Source of the DNA: Favolaschia claudopus
Lineage: Eukaryota; Basidiomycota; Agaricomycetes; Agaricales; Mycenaceae
DNA: 64,000 nucleotides
NCBI GenBank assembly: GCA_037176885.1
Contig: JAWWNJ010000006.1
Location: forward strand, 1 to 64,000
Reading direction: 5' to 3'
Positions 44,792 to 57,000 of this stretch are shown here, in pieces. Below the pieces are notes generated by a model. That model saw only the letters and a program-made list of their open reading frames with translations, searched no databases and was not told the origin of the DNA. Both the position numbers and the translations under genes were made by a program. Numbering within the stretch: the stretch's first letter is position 1; the number at the start of each line of letters is the position of its first letter.

Positions 44792-46411
44792 ATGCCAAAA
44801 TTCACCTCCGTCGACGACGCCAATTTAATCGAATATCTTGCAGAGCCCAACCGCCTGCTCTCCAATCCAAAATCGCTTTCTACCTACTTTGACCTCGGCC
44901 CAAGAGTAAGTCCTTTACCGGCCAGCGGGTCTAAGGCACAACTCATCACCACATGTACACTATAGTTGATCTACACATGGTCTCATCAACATAAACCCGA
45001 TGCATGGCTGCGCCGCGCAGGACAGATCGAGAATCTGTCGGAGAAGATGCTTCTCGCGGCGAGAGACTCTATCAAGGAAAGGTATTTGCGTATTCCTATT
45101 CACTTGCTCGCGGATGCTTGTGTACACTGGCAGTTGACACCCTGATTAGGACTCCCAAGTCTAAGTCGGCATCGCCGAAGTCACGCATCGGTATGTTCAT
45201 TTGTATATGCATATGTATATCGCATATAATTATTTCTCTTCGATTCAGCTTCAACGCCACAGACGAAAACGAAGAAGGTATGTTGACCAAATCCTCCCAA
45301 AATCCATGCCGCTTACTAGACCTACAGTCCGCACCCGTGGTCACGAAGAAACCGACGGCAGTCGAGGTGAGTTCAGTCTTGGGATCGCAACAAATACGTA
45401 CGTCTGAATCTGGATCCCTAGAAGGCTCAGCTGCAAATCCCTTTCTTCCAAGAAGACGCGCGCCGCCTAGCGGCCAAATACAATGTCGAGCTTCCTGGAG
45501 TGCGCGACTTGATTCGCGGTCATCGCAGCGTTTGCGTTGCTGAAGAGATGATCCGTGCGGAATTGGGCATTGACATATCTGACGACGACGACTATGGTGA
45601 TTTCGTGGCGGACGACGAGGACGATGGGGATTCAGAGGAGGAAGGGGAGGAGTGTGTCAACAGGCCTATGCCTCAACTCAAACGTACGTTGGACACTCAT
45701 AGGCTTGCCCGATCTTCTCTCCGATTCTCACCAGGTCTATCTGCAATATCAGTGATTCCCAAGTCCCAGCGTACGTCCTTTGATTCCTTCTTCAACGTTT
45801 CACCTTTGTTCTTTACCGTTTATCAGCGACAAAACTACCGATAGTCGTTGAGGATGACGATGACGACGACGAAGAGGCCGGCGCTGGCTATGAACAATTG
45901 GCCCTGCAGAAGGTCAGGAACAAAATCGTGGTTTCGAAACCTAAGAAGACTGGTACGTTACGTTCTTCGTTGAGATATGTACGGCTGCGATTGACTCTTG
46001 ACTTCGACTGACCGCGCGCGTATCTTCCTTCCTTCCCTTCAATCAGTGCTGGCCAATACAAAATATTCAGGTACGCATTTGAATTTCGTTCCCTCGCCAT
46101 TGAATCGAACCTCACGTTTTGAAACGTAGCCAAGCGCAAGTATGTCGAGGTGGAGGATGCAAACCAGCAAGTTGAGTATGTCCAGAAGCAGAAGAAGGTT
46201 AAGAAAGGTGAGTTGCTACTTCGTTATATATCTTTGTGTTGGTTTTCTTGTTCTTACGTCTCGAACAGAGGCAACACCAAAACATCGCGCGTCGGTGGGC
46301 GGAAATATTCAAAGTCAAAGAAGAAGTGCGTATTGTATTATACCCTGTCCAGCTCAACCAAGTCAATCTCATATTCATCTTGCGTCGTGTTCCACAGAGG
46401 TTAGGAGGTGA
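44792..46411 (+). CDS. Rap1/TRF2IP-type Myb-like protein, paralogue B, about 308 aa
   Basis: Exons: 44792-44905, 44967-45082, 45150-45190, 45249-45277, 45328-45366, 45431-45683, 45735-45770, 45827-45952, 46047-46070, 46130-46207, 46269-46325, 46398-46411. Residues 4-55 parallel paralogue A (8048-10137) closely: FTSVDDANLIEYLAEPNR, an intron after LGPR, W43-S-H-Q-H-K-P-D-A-W52-L-R-R. The linker (TPKSKSASPKSRI), the QEDARRLAAKYNVELPGVRDL segment and the acidic run are also shared; the Pro-rich tail is replaced by a short basic one. Exons 1 and 3 have the same lengths (114 and 41 nt) as in paralogue A. It is probably nuclear and DNA- or chromatin-associated by family. The last intron is optional because its length is a multiple of three. 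Acceptor 45425 is an alternative for exon 6. Confidence 0.76.
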
Positions 46412-47664
46412 TGCATGACGAACCCAGCGCTGTGCTTCTGAATCCTCTCCGATTTCTTTGATATTTCTTGACGGATTTTTTTTGGATTTGCACGAAACTG
46501 ATTGCTTTAATGTTCATTACGTTCATCTCTACGATCGCGACTACTACTTACTACTTTTACGGGTAGATACGATTCCTTATTGCATATACATAGTGTTGCA
46601 GATTTAAGAGATTTGGCGGGCGTTTTGAAGTGCTTAAATTTCACACTTCGCTTGTGTACCGTGTGATGGAAGCAGTTGAGTGAGGCGTGATTCTTTGACG
46701 GTTCTATTCAGGTGTTAGATTTGAACAGCTCAATTCAGCGCCCAACTGTTATAGTTATACGCTTTGAATGTGGTCTTGAGTGTGTGCTGTAAACAGTTGC
46801 TCTTGTATCAGCCTTCCTCTAAAGCAATAAAAAACATCCAAATTATTATTCAAAAATTATCCTTAGAGCTGCGGGAACTGCAGGCAATATTTCAAGCATC
46901 GTCTGAGCTGGAGGAGTGAGGACGTGGTGTTTTGAGTTTGTACTATCCTTAAATCAGTTCCTAAATTTTCCTTAAATTCTCACATAGTCACTACATATCT
47001 GCCACATAGTTGATGAAGATTTAAGCACTGTAGGAAGTGTAGTGATTTGACACTATAACCAAAGGTGTAGATTTTACACATCTCTCAGGCGTTCACATTC
47101 AACAGTTGAAAGCTGAGTGAAGTGTGAGAATCGCGCAGTTGATCTTAAAGTGTGTTAATAGGACGTCGCTGAACTGTGTAAATCAAGCAGGCTATAAGGA
47201 GAGCGAACTGCGACATTTCAACAATTTCGTGCAACTGTGTAAGTTAAACAGTTGAGCTATGTTTAAATCTTGCAGCTTGTCCGGCTCCTTCCCCATTGGG
47301 AACTGCTTAAATTTCACACTTCGCTTCGCTAAATTTCCCCCAACTATGACCTACATAATTGATTCGAAAAGCTGAAAAAGAGGTTGAACGAGTGGCTTTC
47401 TACGGCACGGGGACCTATATTGAACGTATGACCATGAGCTCATTCCGCCTGGCAGTGGCACACGATCGTTTCGAAAAACAAACTTTCATCGAAGCGAGTG
47501 CCCCAGACGCGACGTCGAGACTGTCACGTGACCGCGTCTTTATCTCCCGCGCGCTGTCCCCGCCCGGAGACGGAGAAGCTTGAGAAATTCTCCCACCCTC
47601 CAGCGCTAGCTTCAACGGTATCAATGGATTCTTGAGACGCCCACCTTGCGCAGATACGCTCATC
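46412..47664. other. AT-rich intergenic segment with bounding 23-bp direct repeats
   Basis: A 23-bp exact direct repeat (core GCTTAAATTTCACACTTCGC) lies at 46631-46653 and 47304-47326. Between them the sequence is AT-rich, with repeated CAGTTG and GTGTAA words and no coding frame. This could be a non-autonomous element or solo remnant. From 47330 on lies the promoter of the permease gene. Confidence 0.5.
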
Positions 47665-50101
47665 ATGTCGTTGAGCCCGCCCAACGTCCTGAGCGAGCAG
47701 CCCCCCGTGACGCGCGCGCCGTCTGTGCACCAGCGCCCCACCCGCTTATCCACCGTCAAGAGAAAGCTCACGACGCGACACGGCTGGTTGGGCGACTACG
47801 ACTACGCTTGGTAACTTTCCGTGCATCTACTGCATAAATATCCGTCGCCGACGAGGAATCTCACCAGGCTCTGCACCCCGACCCTGCCCTTCGGAAATCA
47901 GAGGAAGGGCCAATCCCGTCTCCCGCCCTTCTACGCTCTGGACGCCGAGTTACCTCTTCTGCTAGCGATTACGAGCGGTCTGCAGCACGCGCTGGCGATG
48001 CTCGCGGGGCTGATTACGCCGCCGATCATCTTTGCGTCTGCGCTCAGCTTGGACAGCGCGACTTCCGCGTATATGATCTCGGCGTCCCTTATCGGGTGTG
48101 GTACGTCGCCGTGTCGATTTCGCCGCTTCGTATTGAATTCATCTCGCGCCATGCGGTAATAGGCATTTTGAGTCTAGTGCAGATGTCGAGGATCAGACTC
48201 TTTCGCGGGTATTATTTGGGGACTGGGCTGATCAGCGTGGTTGGGACGAGTTTCTCGACGTTGAGTACGGCGAATGCGGTGAGTCTTAGTCTGGGTATTC
48301 GTGTTGCTGCGATGGTTTTGTTGATAATGGGGGTAGATTTTCAATGCGATGTATAACGATGGGACGTGTCCCTCTACAACGGCCGCGGATGGCACAGTCA
48401 CTCGTGGACCGTGTCCTGACGCGTACGGGAAGGTCCTAGGTGAGCAGAAATATCACTGTTTACAGAATTTCGAGTTCACGATGAATGTTTAGGAACGTCC
48501 CTGATATGCTCGTTACTGGAAATCGGCATGTCATTCGTACCTTCTCGTGTCCTGCAACGGATATTTCCGCCCATGGTCACTGGTGAGAATCCGCTTTCCC
48601 TGCTTTACACTGGAGCATTTATGTTTTATGTTTTTGTTTCGCTAGGAACTGTGATCCTCATGATCGGCGCATCCCTCATCGGTTCCTCCGGGATCCCAAA
48701 CTGGGGCGGCGGCTCAAACGACTGTCAATCTTTTCCAACGAGCGGGATTTTCGAGCTCTGTCCGACGATATTTGCACCGCGGCCGCTTCCGTATGTCTAG
48801 TCTCACTTTCCTCAGTTGAATTATATTATCAGCTATTTACTTAACGCGTTACTTGTTTTAGCTGGGGCTCGCCGGAATTCATCGGACTGGGTTTCCTCTC
48901 GTTCGTCAGCATCATCCTGACGGAGATGTTTGGTTCCCCGTTCCTCAAGAATATCAGTATCATCGTTGGTCTGGTTGTGGGATGTATTGTTTCTGGCGCT
49001 GCGGGGTATATCGATGGGAGTAGTATCAAATCGGCGCCGGCGATTACTTTCTTGTGGTGAGTTCCATTTCAGACTCTGATTGGAATTTCTTGGATGACTG
49101 TGGTGCAGGGTGAAGACTTTCAAGATTGGTGTATATCCTCCTGCGATATTGCCTATGCTTGCGGTTTATGGTTCGTCTTTCTGAGAAATTCAAAATCATG
49201 CTGCTGACGATGGGGTATAGTATCGTTGGCTATGGAGGCGATTGGTGAGTCCTTGCTCACCGACGACCTCGTCTGCGGCGCTAATTTCTCGATGCAGGCG
49301 ATATCACAGCTTCGGCGGAAGTATCTCGCCAAGAAGTCGACGGACCGGAATTCGATTCTAGGATTCAGGGAGGTGTATTGGTAGGCCGCGTTCAAACGAT
49401 ATTACTTGAACTACTATGGATGCCATTTCTACAGAGCGATGGAATTGGTGGCTTTATATCCGCGCTTTTCACCGTCACGCCGCTTTCCATCTTCGCCCAG
49501 GTCAGCTCGGCTCGACCCCCCTCCATACAATTCAATCTCACTTATATCTTGTAGAACAACGGCGTAATCGCCGTCACGCGCTGCGCCAACCGCGCCGCCG
49601 GCCGCTGGTGCTGCGTCTTCCTCATCCTCTTCGGCATCCTCGGAAAACTCTCCGGCGCCTTCCTCGCCATACCCAACCCCGTCCTCGGAGGCGTCACGAC
49701 CTTCCTCTTCGCCTCCGTCGCCGTCTCGGGGCTGCGCGTCTTGTCGTACATACGGTTTACAAGGAGAGACCGATTCGTGCTGGGCGCGGCGCTGGCGTTT
49801 GGGGTGGGGGATTTGTTGGTGCCCGGGATTTTTATGCATTTGTTTGATGGGGTGGAGAGGCCGGATGGGGCGCTGCAGGGGTTTTTTGATTCGATTACGA
49901 TCGTGTTGAGTACGCCGTGTGAGTGGATTGTTTCGTTTCGGTGGTTGGTTCGAGGGCTGATTTTGTTTGCGTGTAGTCTTGGCGGCTGGGATTGTTGCTG
50001 CGGTGTTGAATCTTGCTCTCCCGCAGGAGCCGAACGAAGAGGAGGCGAGTGTCGAGGAGGTTGATCACGATGCAGAGTCCCAGTCGCATCAAGAGAAATG
50101 A
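47665..50101 (+). CDS. NCS2-family purine (xanthine/uric acid) permease, UapA/UapC type, 583 aa
   Basis: Exons: 47665-47810, 47868-48100, 48163-48278, 48337-48439, 48493-48582, 48646-48790, 48862-49056, 49109-49170, 49221-49244, 49298-49380, 49435-49500, 49555-49918, 49977-50101. All phases agree, and the length is close to Aspergillus UapA. The N-terminal KRKLTTRHGWLGDYDYAW matches the cytosolic element before the first helix. SGLQHALAMLAG is the helix-1 QH signature. FGSPFLKNISIIVGLVVG and the FAQ-NNGVIAVTRCANRAAG segment (NCS2 signature; Gln and Asn bind purine in UapA) follow. It should import xanthine and/or uric acid with protons at the plasma membrane. The C-terminal tail is acidic (EPNEEE). 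The start ATG gives the usual N-terminus. Confidence 0.93.
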
Positions 50102-50589
50102 GCCACGAAGTTGAAGGGAAATGATAAGAACGACCGTAGGAAATTAGATGGCTTGAATTTGTACTGCATGTATTCTACTATAACTGGTTGAATCTTGTCG
50201 GGGAGATGCAAGTGGGTTGGGTCCTAGCGTGGTGCCTGCCAACGCTGGCTACAATTTGTAGGCTCTTAATCAAGAATTCGAGTTGTAACAGTTACAGGGC
50301 GGCTCAGGGCCTTGAGCGCTTGAGCCCGGGGACTCGACCACGGCTCGATGTGCGAGAGATGAAATACTGCAGCTGCACAGCGTCCCACAAAAAAAAAACT
50401 GTTGCTCTCCATTCTGTTTTATCTCACTGTTTCTTTGGCTTCTGGCAAGCGACAAGCAACTGAATTTGAAGTTTGAACACAACTCATGCAGCGGGATTGC
50501 CGGTCCGGTCCGATCACATCACGACGGTCACATCGTTGTGACACTGTTTCTTCCTCTCTTCCTCTCTTCGTCTCCGATTCTGGTTCTGG
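50102..50589. other. Short intergenic region
   Basis: Separates the permease gene from the F-box gene on the same strand. It holds an A8-9 run near 50390. No feature recognised. Confidence 0.5.
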
Positions 50590-51787
50590 ATGGTACTGAC
50601 TCGCAGTGCCTCCAGATATGCCAGGTGTATCATCCGCTGGTTTCCAAATGAAGTTCTCGGCCTCGTCATGCAATGTCTATCACCGGCCGACCTTGCCACC
50701 CTCTGTCAGACTTCGCAATTGCTGAGGAATATTGGGACGCCTTTACTGTATCGCTCTGTAACCCTCACAACCAGCTCGCGACTTGAACTGTTTAAGAAAA
50801 GCATCGACGAGTCTCCGCAATTGGAACTGGCCTCTAGGGTTAGGATGTTTGTACTGAAGACAGTGGATGTGGAGTGAGTGCTCAGTATCTCTCGATGTCT
50901 GGCTAGCTTCAATCTCTCACTGCGTCGAAAGTGGCTCGCCCGCACCTCTCGTCAAAGAAATCTCCACCCTGCTCCTCCGCATGTCCCACCTCCACTCCCT
51001 CAGACTCGTCAGCAAAGCCGTCGACTTCACCATCCTCCTCGAACACGCTGCCTTCCCCCACCTAACCAACTTTGAATTCACCGTCATCCGCCCTCCCATG
51101 GGCGCCCTGCGCACCTTCCTCAACCGCCACCGCACCATCCGCACCCTGCGCATCGACACCCGCACCCGCGCCGCCTTCCCCGGGCGCATCCGCCTCCCCA
51201 GGCTCACCGACCTCACCGCCTTCCTCTCAGCCGTCCCCGCGTTCGACCTGCGCAAGAATCACCTGCAGTATCTTACGCTACTTGCAAGGCGCTTCGACGT
51301 CCGCGCCGACGTGATGCCGGACAAGTTGGCCAACATCCATAGCGCGGCGTCTGTCATTGTGCGCAGCTTCGGGTGCCGGCAGCATCTTGAGTGGTCGTTG
51401 CTCGCTGCGGTCGCGTGGAGGTTCCAGCATGTCAAGTCGTTGGCGTTTGTGAGGAGTACGACGCTCTCTGAGGTATGGTGTTTGTTCTTCGGTTTTGGGG
51501 TCGTCGACTTGACTTTATTTGTATAGGCCGAAGTAGGGAATGTCGAAAACATCCTGAAGGCGCTGCACTGCTTGCGTACGCTCGACCTTCACCGTGCCGG
51601 GGAGAGCTCCCCCGAGGATCGGGAGGTGGTGTTGAAATGGGCGGCGGCGTGTAAAGCCGTCAGCGTTGTCAAGTTTCGTGCGTTTCTTTCTTTCCTTTTT
51701 GTGATATGTGTCGCTGACGCGTTGTTCCCAGATGGTCAGTTATGGAAATACAAAAAAGCGGAATCTCAGTGGGTTGTCTTGGGCTAG
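50590..51787 (+). CDS. F-box protein with LRR-like C-terminal part, 343 aa
   Basis: Exons 50590-50873, 50932-51472, 51527-51677 and 51732-51787 join in frame. Residues about 14-60 form an F-box (IIRWFPNEVLGLVMQCLSP...LCQTSQLLRNIGTPLLYRSVTL). The remainder is Leu-rich with repeated MSHLHSLRL, FPHLTNFEF, HRTIRTLRI, LPRLTDL and LQYLTL strands, as in the many Agaricomycete F-box/LRR-like proteins. It likely serves as a substrate adaptor of an SCF ligase; the substrate is unknown. Exon 2 is GC-rich with strongly C/G-ending codons. Confidence 0.85.
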
Positions 51788-53440
51788 TTGTTGCGTTTTT
51801 TGTATCGTGAAATCGGTATTTATTGATATTTCGGAAATATTTATCATTATTAGCGGGACGACCGCCTTGAATGCAATTGTCTGTCATTTCTTCGACCGAA
51901 CCTCCGCTACAACGAACCTCCGCTACAATGAATCAGTTGCCCTGAACGCCCGATTCTGTTTGCTACATTCCATAGCTCGCTGTCCACCGCAGTCTGGCGT
52001 CGCTCCCGCCTCGACGAAGGGAGAGTCTCGAGTTTCATCTGGCTCTTTGAATTCCACGTATGGCCCAAAGGAGAAAATAATACGAAGCGCGAAATTCATA
52101 AGGAGAGCTAGTGAGGAAATTTACAAGCGGACGTGCGCCGAGAAGAGATCGATCGGGGCGGGATACGGGACGGATTGAGTCTGTGAGCGATTCAACTATT
52201 GAACTCGATGATCTGAACGTTGCACAGAACACTTGAGTGGCCTTGAGCCAGCGAGAAGCCTAGGGAGAAATATCAACTTCAAACTGACGCTCAGTGGAGA
52301 GGCAGGACGGTCAAGACTGAGACTCAAGAACGCATTGAAATGCGATTGTTTTCTTGTCGCGTGCGGGTGTCTACTCAGACTAAGTAATTACTCTTCCCGA
52401 ACCGTCACGATGCTGAACCTCTGCCATAGGTCGATATTATAACGCAGACTGGATGCGCGCGTCTGGGCCTGGTATGCTACTACTAAGTAAGTTACATACC
52501 TCCTGCTGCTCGCTCCGTCTATCATCTTGGCGTCCAGTATCCAGAGGACTTTGAATTGCCCGGCACCCGGATTGAGACCGTGCCCTTCTTGCACGATTAT
52601 GATACGAGCGCGAGCGCCGAGCACAAGTTCTGAGTCACCCGGTGTTGTGGCTGGTTTCCAACGCTCGGTAAATGCCCTCGCAAGTGCTGGCTTGGTTGAC
52701 CGGCTCTGTAGACGACCTTCGGTGACTGAAGCGTGGGGTGGGAGAGCGGACGAGGAGTGCGCAGAATTTGTCAATATTCGAATTCTTTTGCTGTCTCTAT
52801 TTCACATGAGTCTAATCTATCCTACAGTCTAAATCACTCTCTCCAGCGCCGTGTTCCGTCCCCGGCACTCGCCATCCGTGTATCGTGTCTGCGTTCATTC
52901 GGTGAGGTAACCTGCTCTTTGTTGTCCGTAGGATTGGAGATATGAGCGGTGAGTAGAGGGCAAGCACGAAGGCGCCACGGTTCTTGATTACAAAGTTGAT
53001 GGTGATACGGCTGTCTCCACCAACTAGGTCGATGTCTTTTCAGATTGATTGCGTCAGCGTACAGTTCTTCATCACTTTCTACCGCCTATGTATTTATTCC
53101 GATACATCAGGGTATGGATCGTTCTGGCTTCTTCGGCGCTGTCGATGTATTCTTATCCTTATCTCACCAATTGAAATGTCTGACTGACACAGCCATCCTA
53201 GCTATCTTTTCTAGTATGCACATTCAATAGGCTGTCTTCCTGGCCTGATATATCGATTTAGCCCGCGAAACCAAGAGACCGGACTGTTTCAAGAATTAAT
53301 TTGACAATGGATGACTTCCCATAGTACTAATTCTTTTTTTTTGGAATATATTTGCATTTCCGGAGGAGATGCCGGGGGACCCCATCGGGCTCAGATCTCA
53401 TTTCAGCTGTTTTTAACCCGTACTAAAGCTTGTTAGATGG
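51788..53440. other. Intergenic, no gene recognised
   Basis: Near 51897-51932 a 16-bp segment, CGAACCTCCGCTACAA, occurs twice in tandem. The frame 52388-52774 (minus) lacks motifs. A T8 run lies near 53335. I see no supported gene. Confidence 0.4.
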
Positions 53441-53480
53441 TAAATCTGAACAGGGGGTAGGGACCCCCTGTTCAGATTTA
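53441..53480. repeat. Perfect 18-bp inverted repeat with 4-nt loop
   Basis: The left arm, 53441-53458 (TAAATCTGAACAGGGGGT), is the exact reverse complement of 53463-53480, with AGGG between. It would fold into a strong hairpin on either strand. It lies about 540 nt upstream of the NLR start codon. There is no nearby coding frame for which it would be a natural terminator. It may be the end of a small transposon or a small-RNA precursor. Confidence 0.85.
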
Positions 53481-53644
53481 ATCCGCCTGTTTATCCACTG
53501 AATAGATGAATCTGGGAAGTGTGGACCTTGTGCCGATCTCGGGTGCTCGGTTATTCCCGCGTGCCATTTGTCGGCAACCGTTGGAATCCATAAAGTGGTG
53601 ATGCCGGGTGAGCCAAATGGTCCGTTTGATGGTCGCCACCAAAT

Positions 53645-53671
53645 ACGCGTATTGACGCGTCGCAAACGCGT
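53645..53671. promoter_or_regulatory. Three ACGCGT boxes in 27 bp
   Basis: ACGCGT occurs at 53645, 53655 and 53666, i.e. about one helical turn apart, the last two followed by CG. In yeasts, clustered ACGCGT (MCB) recruits MBF for G1/S expression. The cluster is about 350 nt upstream of the NLR start codon. Its role here is inferred only. Confidence 0.4.
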
Positions 53672-54016
53672 CGAGACACGCTGACGAGACGGGAAGGGCT
53701 CCTGCAGGCCTCCCTCAGAGTTTTCAACCTGTGAGAGAGTTTCGAATGAAATCAATCCAAGTCTACTAATAAAAAGGCATGCTAAAATCGAACGGATAAT
53801 ATTTCGAGTCTTTTCGACACCATCAAAGTTTGTAAGTTGGCATCACTGGCACCCCTTCAAATACTATAAGAAATAAATAGTACTATGGGAAGTCAACCAA
53901 TCACCCGCGCGGTCTAGTTCACATTATATTACTTCAAAAAGTCCGAGGTCAGCTGCTCTGTCAGACAAAACATATAAACTGTCAACTCATAACCTCTTCA
54001 CAGCTTCCCTTCCCTC
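53672..54016. other. NLR 5' flank
   Basis: AT-rich region directly before the NLR gene. No TATA assignment is attempted and no other feature is seen. Confidence 0.4.
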
Positions 54017-57000
54017 ATGCCCACTCGCAACATAGCTCACAGCCTGGAATACACTTCAATCGCAGCAAATGCCCTTCGTGGAATAGCATTGGCCACGGAG
54101 ATACCATTTCTCTCCAGGGCATGTGAGCTTGTTTCAGCAATCATTCCGATGGTGGAGGTGAGTTCAGAGACTGTTTGCATGTTCCCAACTAAATCTTCAA
54201 CGAGCACACCCGCATGCACAAGGAACGGTGCACCCATATCGTAGAACAAATTCACCAATCATTATGTGCTCTCACAGCTCTGTGTGTTGGCACCGAGTTG
54301 GTTCTAGCTCCCAAAATGATTCATGAGATTGCTCAGTTCGCCAGGTAAGCACTCACAAAATCATCATCTACCTTGAATAAACTTTGTTTGAACAGTATCC
54401 TGGAGAAATTACAACTGTGTTTAGAAGCACAGAATGATATAGGACCGTTGCGGAGATTCTTTCGACAGAATGAACTCACTTTCCAGCTGAATATCTGTGA
54501 AAAGGGGCTACAGGCAGCATTCGAGGCTTTCAAGGTGATTCTCAGCTGTTCCGGGCAGAGATTAAATTCATCTTTTGAAAGATGGAAACTATGGTTGAAG
54601 CTGCAACTGACCTTGTTCAATTCCATGTCGATTTGGAAACCCGGCACCAAGCAATGCTGGAACTCATCTCGGCTCAAAGTATTTCATTTGATGATAGATC
54701 TTTGGTGCAGTTTTCGATACTCAAACCTTATTGAAACATACCTAATATCAACCAGGCAAAGCACAGCTCGCTCAACACAAGGTAAGGGGCATCCAGTGAT
54801 TGATCTGATGAGTATTAAGCAACGTGATCACAGCTCAGGCTCTCTTTCTCTGCTGCCTGCATCCCCAAAGCTTTTCCATGGACGGGAGGCTGAATTCGAC
54901 TTGCTTGTGTCAACTCTTCTTTCTGACAATCCAAGAGCTGTGATATTGGGCCCTGGTGGTATTGGAAAGACTACTCTGGCCATGGCCTTGCTGCATTTCC
55001 CTGCTATTCTAGAGAAATACAACAATCAACATTTCATTTCATGCGAGTCATCTAGCACTTGCTCAGAAATGATTACAACTCTTGGCCTACATCTACAGCT
55101 TGAGCCCTCAAGGCAGCTACAGAGAATGGTCATCCGACACCTTCAGCAATGTGAATCAAGTCTAATTGTGCTGGACAATCTGGAGACACCTTGGGAAGGA
55201 CCAGAATCCAGAGGGGAAGTTGAGGAACTTTTGTCTTCATTGGCTGATATTCCGGGTGTTGGTTTGCTGGTCAGAACTTTTATGTCGTTCTGTTTTTCTG
55301 TCCTAACCAAAACACTGCAGGTTACCATGCGAGGCACAGAGCGACCAGCAAAAGTGAAATGGAGTAGGCCATTTCTTTTGCCTCTAGAGCCACTTTCTTC
55401 TACAGCTTCACGTCAAATATTTCTTGACATTGCTGATGAACCAGAAATTGGAGAAGAGTCTGCATTGGATCAATTGCTGAACCTATCCGACAATCATCCT
55501 TTGGCTATCACCTTACTGGCAAATGTGGCTTCTTTTGAGGGCTATGCCACCACCTTGGAGCGCTGGCAGATTGAGAACTTCACCTTGCTTTCCCTTGGAC
55601 ATGACAAAGGGTCAAGCCTTGAAAAGTCTATCACCCTCTCTATCCATAGTCCTCAATTCAAGTCCTTTCAACCAGCTCAGGATTTACTTTCACTTCTGTC
55701 TTTATTACCAGATGGAATCAAAGACAAAGATCTTCAGGCTAGCAAAGTCAGCATTCCAAATATGGGCCAATGTCAATCTTTCCTGCTTCGCATGTCCCTT
55801 GCATACAGAGACCCTGAAGGGCGCCTCAGAGCCTTGAGCCCTATCCGTGAATTCATTCATCGAGTCCATCCACCATCACAGATTCTTGCAGCCTCACTCC
55901 GTCTATATTTCCAGGACTTGCTTGATGTCTGGCTTTCAACTAGAAGACAGCTGTTTGCTGGCAATCGTGCAGTCATCACGGAATTGGTAGGGAACTTGGG
56001 CAATGTTAATAGCCTCTTGCTTGAAGGCATGATAACAGAGGACAAGTCAACATTGGTGGCTATTGGAGCAAGCATTACAGTCCTTGACATTTTTTCTGAA
56101 ATTATGATGCAAGGGTCAACACTTCTTGTCCAGAGGCTTCCACATCTTGTTAGAATCACAGAGGATGTGGATTTGCGCTTGAAGTATGGACGTAGATTGC
56201 TTTGCAACCGCAACCCCAAATTCTGGCTTGGTGAGAATCCAAAGGTTTGGATCCAGGAAGGTCTAGAGTATTTCAACACTGGAAATACATACCCTATTGA
56301 TCAAGGTGAGCTTTAAATATATCAGCAACTTTTCTATCTTTGACTAATCTCTTACCATAGCTGCTACATTCTACAACACTGTTGCATGGTATTATATCAA
56401 ATCAAACTCTATTGATCGCCAAAAAGCAACAGAGTACAACAAACTGGCATTGGACTTGGTAGAGCAAACGGACAACACAGAGCTTCAGCTTTTATGCTTT
56501 GATACAGAAATCATTGTAGCTGAAATGTGGGGAGATCGTAACAGACAGCTCAAAGTGATCAACAAGGCTTACAACTGTCTGGCCAAGATTGGGTCAACTA
56601 TGAACCTTTCTCAATGTGACTTGCTTGTCTCAGAAGCTTGGGTTCAACTTCAATTGGGAAATTTGCCACGAACACTCAGGCTATGCATAGAGGCAAATGA
56701 GATCCTCATTGTGTTTGGAATGCAGAAATCTGACCGATATCTGGAAATTCTCAACGTCCGTGCTGAGGTACATTTCAATAAAAGCGAGTACTTGGAGGCT
56801 CGGCAGCTCTATCAGGAGATGATATCTCTTATATCCTTTGGACCATTCTATGCAAATGCTTTGATTAGCCTTGCCCATACAGACCTTGTCACAGGAGGTC
56901 CAGTAGAAAACATTCAGGAAAATCTCAATAAATCGGAAAGAGTATATAAAGCTCTAGATAATGACAAGACTGTTATTTCCGTGTTTCTGCTCATGAGAGG

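Noticed and set aside
53423..53755. 110-codon minus-strand frame across the hairpin
   Set aside because: It spans the inverted repeat and ACGCGT cluster and shows no recognised domain; treated as chance.
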